From: an uncultured Sphingorhabdus sp.
GTDB lineage: Bacteria > Pseudomonadota > Alphaproteobacteria > Sphingomonadales > Sphingomonadaceae
Assembly: GCA_905479715.1 (NCBI GenBank)
Contig: CAJQNR010000112.1
Coordinates: 1-41,591 of the forward strand
DNA: 41,591 nt
Reading direction: 5' to 3'
In this document: positions 17,964 to 24,569 of the stretch, piece by piece
Numbering within the stretch: position 1 is the first letter of the stretch
Layout of the letters: each line of letters begins with the position of its first letter
Program-made: the position numbers and the translations under genes
The notes under the pieces: generated by a model
Database searches by the model: none
The model's input: only the letters and a program-made list of their open reading frames with translations
What the model was told of the DNA's origin: nothing

Positions 17964-18923
17964 TTATGGCGCGTGCTTGTAAGGGTGCGCTTCCACCAGC
18001 ATGAGCGTGAAATAATCTCGCTCGTCACTCCATTCATGCAATGGTGTCCAGCCCCCCGCCCGCAACATCAGCCGGGCATCGCGCAAGCCATATTTATGGC
18101 TGTTTTCGACATGAAGTTTCTGGCCCTTGACCATCTCATGAACATGTCCGTCGATTGAAAATCGCATATCGGCCTGCGCTTCGAGATAAATTTCAATCCG
18201 CGCGTAAAGATCATTCCAGACGGCCCTGTGGCGAAACTGTTCGACCGGCATATCACCGTCCAGTTCGCGATTGATCCGGTGGAGCAGATTGAGCGAAAAT
18301 TGCGCCGTTACCCCCGCGCTGTCGTCATAGGCATCGACCAATATTTCCGGGTCCTTGATCCGGTCAAATCCGATCAGAAGTTGTGCGCCCTCACCCAATG
18401 TTTCGCGCATGAAACGGAGCAGGTCGACCGAGGTGCGGGCGATCATGTTGCCGATCGTGGAGCCGGGAAAGAAACCCAGCTTCGGCATGTTGGCAACCGC
18501 GGCAGGCAGTTCCACCCGCTTCATGAAATCGGCTTCGACCGGATGTATCGGCAGGTCCGGAAATTCCTCCTGCAACAGCGAAGCGCTATGTTCCAGGAAC
18601 TCGCCGCTAATATCGATCGGCACATAGGCCGCAGGATCAATCGCCTTCAACAAATGCGGGGTCTTGGTCGAACTTCCGGACCCGAATTCGATTACGGCGC
18701 GATTGGACCCGACAGCCTCTGCAAAAGCCGGTCCATTTGCCTTGAGAAGCTTTGTCTCCGTGCGGGTCGGATAATATTCGGGAAGCTCGGTAATTTCCTC
18801 GAACAGTTCCGATCCGCGCCGGTCATAAAGCCAGCGTGCCGGAATGGCATAGGTCCGTTTTTCAAAACAGCGTCTGACATCCTTGTGAAACGTATGATCG
18901 ACGAGCGTGGTGGTCATATCCAT
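17964..18923 (-). CDS. egtD: L-histidine N-alpha-methyltransferase EgtD
   Basis: SAM-dependent trimethylation of histidine to hercynine, the first step of ergothioneine synthesis, in the cytoplasm. The 319 residues carry the EgtD signatures YAIPARWLYDRRGSELFEEITELPEYYPTRTE near the N-terminus, EFGSGSSTKTPHLL (SAM-binding) and LGFFPGSTIGNM. The gene follows egtB by 17 bases on the same strand, so hercynine production and its sulfoxidation are expected to be co-expressed. Confidence is high because the substrate-binding N-terminal motif is nearly invariant in the family. Confidence 0.95.
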   Translation of the reverse strand: MDMTTTLVDHTFHKDVRRCFEKRTYAIPARWLYDRRGSELFEEITELPEYYPTRTETKLLKANGPAFAEAVGSNRAVIEFGSGSSTKTPHLLKAIDPAAYVPIDISGEFLEHSASLLQEEFPDLPIHPVEADFMKRVELPAAVANMPKLGFFPGSTIGNMIARTSVDLLRFMRETLGEGAQLLIGFDRIKDPEILVDAYDDSAGVTAQFSLNLLHRINRELDGDMPVEQFRHRAVWNDLYARIEIYLEAQADMRFSIDGHVHEMVKGQKLHVENSHKYGLRDARLMLRAGGWTPLHEWSDERDYFTLMLVEAHPYKHAP

Positions 18924-18940
18924 GGGGGCGGTCCTTTACG

Positions 18941-20167
18941 TTAAAGGTCTCGGGCAAGCCGCAGTCCACAATACTGCCAGCGCTGGTGAGGGTAGAAAAA
19001 ATTGCGGTAGCTCGACCGGATATGGCCGGGCGGCGTCGCGATACTGCCGCCCTTGAGGACGGACTGTCCCGACATGAATTTGCCATTATATTCGCCGACG
19101 GCTCCATCGGCGGGTTTGAAACCGGGATAGGGCAGATAGGCGCTGCTCGTCCATTCCCACACGCTACCGGTGCCGGGCAGGCCATCATTGGCCGCGACTT
19201 CCCATTCCGCTTCGGTCGGCAAACGTGCACCGGCCCAGCTTGCATAGGCATCGGCTTCGTAAAGGCTGACATGCTTGACCGGTGCTACCGGATCGAGCGG
19301 CAAATCGCCAGCCAGACCAAATTCGGTCCATCCCCGATCAGGCGACCGGTTCCAGTACAGGGGCGCATCAATCTGTTCCCGTTGCACCCAGGTCCAGCCA
19401 TCGGACAGCCAGTGCCGGGACTGGCGATAGCCGCCATCCTCAATAAATGCGAGCCATTCGCCGTTGGTCACCGGACGGTCGGCGATCGCATGGGGATGCA
19501 GCAGCACGTCGTGGCGCGGACCTTCGCAATCAAAGGCAAAGTCCGCGCCACCATGTCCGATCTGGTGAACGCCTGTCCGGCCCTCAATCCATTGCAGCGC
19601 TCCGGATTCCACCGCGTGCGCCGGCATCTTGTCCGAATAGGCAGGTTTAAGGGGGTTGCGCGAGAAAAGGTGGAGGATATCGGTCAGCAGCAATTCCTGA
19701 TGCTGCTGTTCGTGATGGAGGCCGAGTTCGACCAGATCGAGCAATTCTTCCGAAAAACCCGCCATCGCATTCGCCATCGCCTCGTCGGCATGGCTACGAT
19801 AGGCCATTATCTCTGCCAGCGACGGGCGAGTAAGCAAACCCCGTTCCGGCCGCGCATGCCTGGCCCCCTCGGCTTCGTAATAGCTGTTGAACAAATAGGG
19901 ATAGGCTTCGTCAAACAGACGATAGTCTGCAACATGATCGCGCAGCAGAAAGGTTTCGAAAAACCAGCTGCTATGCGCCAGATGCCATTTCGCCGGCGAC
20001 GCATCGGGCATTGATTGCGCGGTTGCATCGGCATCGCTCAGATCTTCGACGAGAAGAACCGAACGGCTTCTCACTTCACCGAAGCGTTCCAGCAAAACGC
20101 TCGAACGGGGAAGATTCTCTGTATCGGGCGAAGGCGAAAACGGGCGTTGCGGTTGGCTGGCGATCAA
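18941..20167 (-). CDS. egtB: Ergothioneine biosynthesis sulfoxide synthase EgtB
   Basis: Non-haem iron enzyme that joins hercynine to a cysteine-containing substrate using oxygen. The N-terminal DinB-like domain supplies the three-His iron site: His62 in WHLAHSSWFFE, and His152 and His156 in HHEQQHQE. The C-terminal half is an FGE-sulfatase-like domain (RLPTEAEWEVAA, GSVWEWTSSAY, KGGSIATPPGHIRSSYRNFFYPHQRW, CGLRLARDL). The start is TTG at 20167 with GGAG 5 bases upstream; the next ATG would delete part of the DinB domain. Length of 408 residues is normal. Arg103, Arg106 and Arg109 lie where gamma-glutamylcysteine-using enzymes have binding arginines, but the thiol substrate cannot be settled by eye. 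Confidence 0.94.
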   Translation of the reverse strand: MIASQPQRPFSPSPDTENLPRSSVLLERFGEVRSRSVLLVEDLSDADATAQSMPDASPAKWHLAHSSWFFETFLLRDHVADYRLFDEAYPYLFNSYYEAEGARHARPERGLLTRPSLAEIMAYRSHADEAMANAMAGFSEELLDLVELGLHHEQQHQELLLTDILHLFSRNPLKPAYSDKMPAHAVESGALQWIEGRTGVHQIGHGGADFAFDCEGPRHDVLLHPHAIADRPVTNGEWLAFIEDGGYRQSRHWLSDGWTWVQREQIDAPLYWNRSPDRGWTEFGLAGDLPLDPVAPVKHVSLYEADAYASWAGARLPTEAEWEVAANDGLPGTGSVWEWTSSAYLPYPGFKPADGAVGEYNGKFMSGQSVLKGGSIATPPGHIRSSYRNFFYPHQRWQYCGLRLARDL

Positions 20168-20286
20168 TCCTACTCCGGTGGCGGCTTTTGTTCTTTCCAG
20201 AACATAGAGCGAACAATGATAAGGTCAACAACGCATATTTGCGCCAGATGGTTGCAAAAATTCGAAAAACGTCGGGAAACTGCTGT

Positions 20287-20865
20287 CTAGCGCGACGCGC
20301 CGGGTACCCATAAAATATCGTCTGCCCCGCCATTGTTCAGCGCCCGTCCAAGCACGAATAAATAATCGGAAAGACGATTGATATAGGCCAAAGCCTGCGG
20401 ATTGATGCTCATTTCCTGAGCAGCGGCAACACAGGTGCGCTCGGTGCGCCGGGCCATTGCGCGCGCGCAATGAATGGCCGCAGCTGCTTTCGACCCGCCA
20501 GGCAGGATGAAACTGGTCAGGGGATTGAGATTGGCATTGACCGCATCAATTTCTGTTTCCAGCCGCTCGACCTGCGACGGCACGACCCGGAGAACCATGG
20601 CCGAAGGAGCGAAATCATCACCCTCTGCTGCCGGTGTTGCCAGATCGGCACCGAGATCGAACAGATCATTCTGGACAATCCGCAATGTCTTGACCAGCGC
20701 GCCATCGGTGATTTCGCAAATCGCAAGGCCGAGGGCACTGTTCAGTTCATCGACATCACCAATCGCCGCCATACGCGGATTGTTTTTGGCAATCCGCGAG
20801 CCGTCGACCAAGCCTGTCGTGCCGTCGTCACCCGTTTTTGTGTAAATCTTGTTGAGTTTTACCAT
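20287..20865 (-). CDS. Cob(I)alamin adenosyltransferase, PduO type
   Basis: Transfers adenosyl from ATP to cob(I)alamin, giving coenzyme B12. The family's N-terminal ATP-binding motif is KIYTKTGDDGTTGL, followed by RMAAIGDVDELNSALGLA and, near the C-terminus, FILPGGSKAAAAIHCARAMARRTERT. At 192 residues it is the stand-alone PduO/MMAB form. It is the third gene of a tight minus-strand run after gluQ and the HIG1 protein (12-base gap). No corrin synthesis genes are in the window, so it probably serves salvage or adenosylcobalamin-dependent enzymes elsewhere. Confidence 0.93.
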   Translation of the reverse strand: MVKLNKIYTKTGDDGTTGLVDGSRIAKNNPRMAAIGDVDELNSALGLAICEITDGALVKTLRIVQNDLFDLGADLATPAAEGDDFAPSAMVLRVVPSQVERLETEIDAVNANLNPLTSFILPGGSKAAAAIHCARAMARRTERTCVAAAQEMSINPQALAYINRLSDYLFVLGRALNNGGADDILWVPGASR

Positions 20866-20877
20866 CGGGGGAGCGGA

Positions 20878-21108
20878 CTAGCTCTGACCCCCCGCAAGAA
20901 CCAGCAAGATAACCACCAGCACAATTGCGATAGCCTGATATTTGACGCGGGCAAACATCATCTCATTCTGCTTCTTGTGCGAAGCCGTGATGCCGTCTGC
21001 ATCGACGTCACCCGGTTCCATATTGGCAAAGGCGATCAGGCCGCGAACCAGTGCATAAACAACAGCACCTGCGGCTGCGACGATCATCAATATCAAAACA
21101 TAGCTCAT
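20878..21108 (-). CDS. HIG1-domain small inner-membrane protein
   Basis: A 76-residue protein with two membrane helices (YVLILMIVAAAGAVVYALVRGLIAF and AIAIVLVVILLVLAGG) joined by a loop with KKQNEMMFARVKYQAIAI. That loop resembles the HIG1 (hypoxia-induced) motif, a short Q/R-rich stretch before helix two. HIG1 relatives in mitochondria are respiratory supercomplex factors (Rcf1); a similar role with cytochrome oxidase is possible but inferred. It sits between gluQ (9-base gap) and the cobalamin adenosyltransferase gene (12-base gap). Confidence 0.72.
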   Translation of the reverse strand: MSYVLILMIVAAAGAVVYALVRGLIAFANMEPGDVDADGITASHKKQNEMMFARVKYQAIAIVLVVILLVLAGGQS

Positions 21109-21117
21109 AAATTCACC

Positions 21118-22008
21118 TTAAGCCTTAGAAAGAGAGATTCCAACCGGGAAGATGCCCCTACGTAAATCTTGCAACAACGCATAGCCGTCGCGGCCCTTCT
21201 GCCGCAATACGGACAAAGAGGCAGAATCCCGACTTTTCGAGAGTTTTGATCCGCTTTCATCGAGCAGCAGCGGATGGTGCAAGTAGATCGGCGTCGGCAA
21301 ATCCAGCAGCGCCTGGAGCAGGCGATGAATATCGGTCGAAGCAAAAAGATCGTCACCGCGTACCACATGGCTAATCCCGTCCCGCGCATCGTCCAGCGTC
21401 ACCGCCAGATGATAGGCAACCGGCGTGTCTTTCGGCACGATGATGACATCGCCAAGTTCCTCGCCGCAGGTCACCTGCTGGCCATGCCGTTCGTCCCGCC
21501 ATTCGAGCGGCCCGGTCATGGCGGCCGCTTTGGCAACGTCAAGCCGCCAGCTATGCGGCTCGCTTCGCGCCCGTTCTGCGGCGAAATCGGGGTCGAGATG
21601 ACGGCAGGTGCCCGCATATATCGGACCATCCGGTCCGTCGATCTGCGAACCGGCTTCCTGCGCCAGCCTCATGCTGCTCCGGGTGCAGAAACAGCGATAG
21701 AGCACGCCCATAGCTTTCAATCGGTCGATGGCGCGGGCATAGCTTTCAAAGCGGTCAGACTGGAAAATCACGTCCCCGTCCCACGCCAGCCCGAGCCAGC
21801 GCAAGTCCGCCAATATCGCCTCGACAAATTCCGGCCGGCTGCGGGCGCTATCGATATCCTCGATTCGAAGCAGGAACCGCCCACCGCGCTCACGGGCAAA
21901 ATCATGGGCGACCATGGCGGCATATGCGTGCCCCAAATGCAACAATCCATTGGGGCTCGGTGCAAAACGTACCACAATATCTCGATTCAATTGCGGACTT
22001 GACGTCAT
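21118..22008 (-). CDS. gluQ: Glutamyl-Q tRNA(Asp) synthetase
   Basis: Class I aminoacyl-tRNA synthetase paralogue that attaches glutamate to queuosine at position 34 of tRNA-Asp. The HIGH-type motif is LLHLGHAYAA (His24-His27) and the KMSKS-type motif is KLSKS. CFCTRS...GTCRHL supplies zinc ligands in the usual place. At 296 residues it lacks the anticodon-binding domain of GluRS, as expected for GluQ. It depends on queuosine, and queF is also in the window. It heads a minus-strand run with the HIG1 protein and the adenosyltransferase. Confidence 0.94.
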   Translation of the reverse strand: MTSSPQLNRDIVVRFAPSPNGLLHLGHAYAAMVAHDFARERGGRFLLRIEDIDSARSRPEFVEAILADLRWLGLAWDGDVIFQSDRFESYARAIDRLKAMGVLYRCFCTRSSMRLAQEAGSQIDGPDGPIYAGTCRHLDPDFAAERARSEPHSWRLDVAKAAAMTGPLEWRDERHGQQVTCGEELGDVIIVPKDTPVAYHLAVTLDDARDGISHVVRGDDLFASTDIHRLLQALLDLPTPIYLHHPLLLDESGSKLSKSRDSASLSVLRQKGRDGYALLQDLRRGIFPVGISLSKA

Positions 22009-22045
22009 GAAGAGGATATTGTTCTTTGTGTCATAGTCATGTCAC

Positions 22046-22064
22046 GTTCTTAGGGATAAAGAAC
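22046..22064. promoter_or_regulatory. Small inverted repeat in the gluQ/HNH divergent promoter region
   Basis: GTTCTT AGGGATA AAGAAC forms a 6-bp inverted repeat with a 7-base centre in the 86-base gap between two divergent genes. It could be an operator or chance; no regulator is adjacent. Confidence 0.3.
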
Positions 22065-22094
22065 GGGCAGTAAAGGACAAGGGAGACCGTACTT

Positions 22095-22661
22095 ATGTAT
22101 CACCCCGACTTGCTCCGGCATCCGGAAAGCTGCCCTTCGCTCGTCCTCAACGCAGACTATACACCTCTTTCTTATTATCCACTCAGCTTGTGGCCTTGGC
22201 AAACCGCGATAAAAGCGGTGTTTCTCGACCGGGTCGATATTGTCTCAAGCTATGAGCGCGAGGTCCACAGCCCCAATCTCGACATGAAAATCCCGTCGGT
22301 GATTGCGCTCAAGAAATATATCAAGCCGTCCGAATATCCCGCCTTCACCCGCTTCAACCTGTTCCTGCGCGACAAGTTTGAATGCCAATATTGCGGATCG
22401 CCCGACAATCTGACCTTTGACCATGTTATCCCGCGCCGCCAGCAAGGCCGCACAACCTGGGAGAATGTTACCACGGCGTGTCTGCCTTGCAATCTCAAGA
22501 AGGGCGGCCGGACGCCCAAGGAAGCGCATATGCAGCTCGCCAATCGTCCGATCAAGCCGACCAGCTGGCATCTGCAGGAACACGGCCGCGGCTTCCCGCC
22601 CAATTTCCTCCACGATACGTGGCACGACTGGCTCTACTGGGATATCGAGCTGGAAAGTTAG
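22095..22661 (+). CDS. HNH endonuclease family protein
   Basis: A 188-residue protein with a C-terminal HNH nuclease fold: CQYCG and CLPCN form a zinc-binding pair, DHVIPRRQQGRTTWENVTTAC supplies the catalytic His and metal ligands, and NLKKGGRTP ends the domain. The N-terminal part (SLVLNADYTPLSYYPLSLWPWQTAIKAVFLDRVDIV) is a conserved extension of this alphaproteobacterial family. It is a solitary chromosomal gene, not within a phage or restriction cassette, so a housekeeping DNA-processing role is more likely than defence; this is inference. A terminator follows immediately. Confidence 0.88.
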   Translation: MYHPDLLRHPESCPSLVLNADYTPLSYYPLSLWPWQTAIKAVFLDRVDIVSSYEREVHSPNLDMKIPSVIALKKYIKPSEYPAFTRFNLFLRDKFECQYCGSPDNLTFDHVIPRRQQGRTTWENVTTACLPCNLKKGGRTPKEAHMQLANRPIKPTSWHLQEHGRGFPPNFLHDTWHDWLYWDIELES

Positions 22662-22696
22662 GGCCTTTTCGATCCAATAACGGGAAGGCCTTTTTT
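22662..22696 (+). terminator. Rho-independent terminator after the HNH gene
   Basis: GGCCTTTTC ... GGGAAGGCC with a G-T pair, a loop of about 14 bases, then TTTTTT. It begins right at the stop codon. Confidence 0.8.
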
Positions 22697-22827
22697 CGCC
22701 TCGTCTGATTTGACCTTTCGGGACCACTCCGCGTCCAGACTCGATATTATGACCAATTTGCGCTATAGTTCGCGACGTAATGTTGCGTATCTGATGAGTC
22801 CCACCACCTGACCTTCGGGAGGCTTAT

Positions 22828-24528
22828 ATGAGCAAACCATATCTGACATTAGGCGTCGCGCTACTTGCTATAACTGCTTACGGCGCACCTGCAGAAGCCC
22901 AATCCGGTTCTGTTGCCGCTACAAGCATGACTGATGCCGAGATCGCCCAAAATGCCGGCGCACCGCTATTTGACGGCATGGGCAATTATAGTCGCAAAAT
23001 TTCGACCCGTTCGAAGGTCGCCAATCGCTATTTCAATCAGGGCATGGTGCTGGCATTTGGCTTCAACCACGCCGAAAGCATCCGATCCTTCCGTGCGGCC
23101 CAGCGGCTCGACCCCGGTTGCGCGATGTGCTTCTGGGGGGAGGCTCTGGCGACCGGTCCCAATATCAATGTGACCAGCAAGGGCAAAGCGGTGATGAGCG
23201 AGGCCGACCGCAAGTCCGCCTTCGCCGCCATCAATCGCGCCTTGGCTTTGAAAGACACGGCCACACCTCTCGAACAGGCACTGATCGAAGCCCAGGCCAG
23301 GCGCTATAACGGCGACGCGTCAACCGCCCGCGAACCTCTGGATCTCGCTTATGCCGAGGCCATGGAAAAATTCGTGGCAGCCCACCCGGAAGATGACGAT
23401 GCGGCGGCCATCTACGCCGAAGCATTGATGAACACGATGCCCTGGGATTATTGGTCAACTGACGGCACAGCAAAGCCGGAGACGGAGAAAGTCATTTCCA
23501 CACTGGAACGGATTATCGCCCGCAGTCCGCAACATCCGCTCGCGCTCCATCTGTATATCCATGCCGTCGAGGCATCCGATAGCCCGGGACGGGCAGAAGA
23601 CGAAGCGGACGCGCTGGCCAGTCTGGTGCCCGGATCAGGGCATCTTGTGCATATGCCAGCCCATATTTACTGGCGGGTCGGACGATATGACGATGCGGCC
23701 ACGGCCAATGTCCGGGCGGCATCCGTCGACGAAGAATATATCGCGGCCTGCAACGCGCAGGGATTCTACCCGGCGATGTATTATCCGCATAATATCCACT
23801 TTCTCTGGGCAGCAACCAGCATGGCGGGTCAAAGTAAGATGGCTCTCCAATCGGCACGCAAAGTCGCCGCAAATGTCCGGCTGGAACAGATTGAACAATT
23901 CCCGACGGTCGAGTTTTTCAAGACCATTCCGCTGCAAACGCTCGCCCAGTTTGGCAAATGGCCGGACATCATGGCCGAACCGGCTCCGCCCGAGAATCTT
24001 GATTATTCCAACGCGATCTGGCGCTATGCACGCGGTCTTGCGATGGCAAATATGGATGACATCAACGGTGCACAGACTGAACGCGCAAAGCTCGCGGCGG
24101 TTAAGGACTCTGTACAGATACGCTTTCTCGACAGTGCGGATTATCCCGCCAGCCTATTGCTCAATATCGCGGATGATCTGTTGCAGGGCGAAATAGCGCT
24201 TAAATCGGACAACCCCGATCTGGCGGTCAGCCATTTTGAACGGGCTGTAGAGAAGCAGGATAGCCTGCCCTATATGGAACCACCTTTCTGGTATTATCCC
24301 ACCCGGCAGTCGCTAGGTCAGGCGCTGCTTGAAGCCGGGCGGTTTGCCGAAGCGGAAGCGGTGTATCGGAAGGACCTGGAAGACTATCCACGCAACGGCT
24401 GGTCGATGTCGGGACTCGCCACTGCACTTGAGCGGCAAGGGAAGATGGACGAGGCCAAAGAAGCGAGAAGCGCCTTTGCCCTCATCTGGGCCAAAGCAGA
24501 TGTGGAAATTAATGGATCGCGGCTCTAG
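22828..24528 (+). CDS. Secreted tetratricopeptide-repeat protein
   Basis: About 566 residues with a signal peptide (YLTLGVALLAITAYGAPAEAQ). Helical repeats begin with RYFNQGMVLAFGFNHAESIRSFRAAQRLDPGCAMCFWGEALATGPNIN, a TPR-like unit with a CxxC pair. Later repeats include FAEAEAVYRKDLEDYPRNGWSMSGLATALERQGKMDEA near the C-terminus. The central region has conserved His-rich segments (HPLALHLYIHAVEAS, GHLVHMPAHIYWRVGRYDDA) that look more like a ligand or metal site than simple repeats. The role is unknown; members are common in proteobacteria. ATG 22828 has GGGAGG 7 bases upstream. The gene stands alone. Confidence 0.83.
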   Translation: MSKPYLTLGVALLAITAYGAPAEAQSGSVAATSMTDAEIAQNAGAPLFDGMGNYSRKISTRSKVANRYFNQGMVLAFGFNHAESIRSFRAAQRLDPGCAMCFWGEALATGPNINVTSKGKAVMSEADRKSAFAAINRALALKDTATPLEQALIEAQARRYNGDASTAREPLDLAYAEAMEKFVAAHPEDDDAAAIYAEALMNTMPWDYWSTDGTAKPETEKVISTLERIIARSPQHPLALHLYIHAVEASDSPGRAEDEADALASLVPGSGHLVHMPAHIYWRVGRYDDAATANVRAASVDEEYIAACNAQGFYPAMYYPHNIHFLWAATSMAGQSKMALQSARKVAANVRLEQIEQFPTVEFFKTIPLQTLAQFGKWPDIMAEPAPPENLDYSNAIWRYARGLAMANMDDINGAQTERAKLAAVKDSVQIRFLDSADYPASLLLNIADDLLQGEIALKSDNPDLAVSHFERAVEKQDSLPYMEPPFWYYPTRQSLGQALLEAGRFAEAEAVYRKDLEDYPRNGWSMSGLATALERQGKMDEAKEARSAFALIWAKADVEINGSRL

Positions 24529-24569
24529 TTTGGCTTGACCGATTATCTGATGCGGTGCAGCATATCGTC

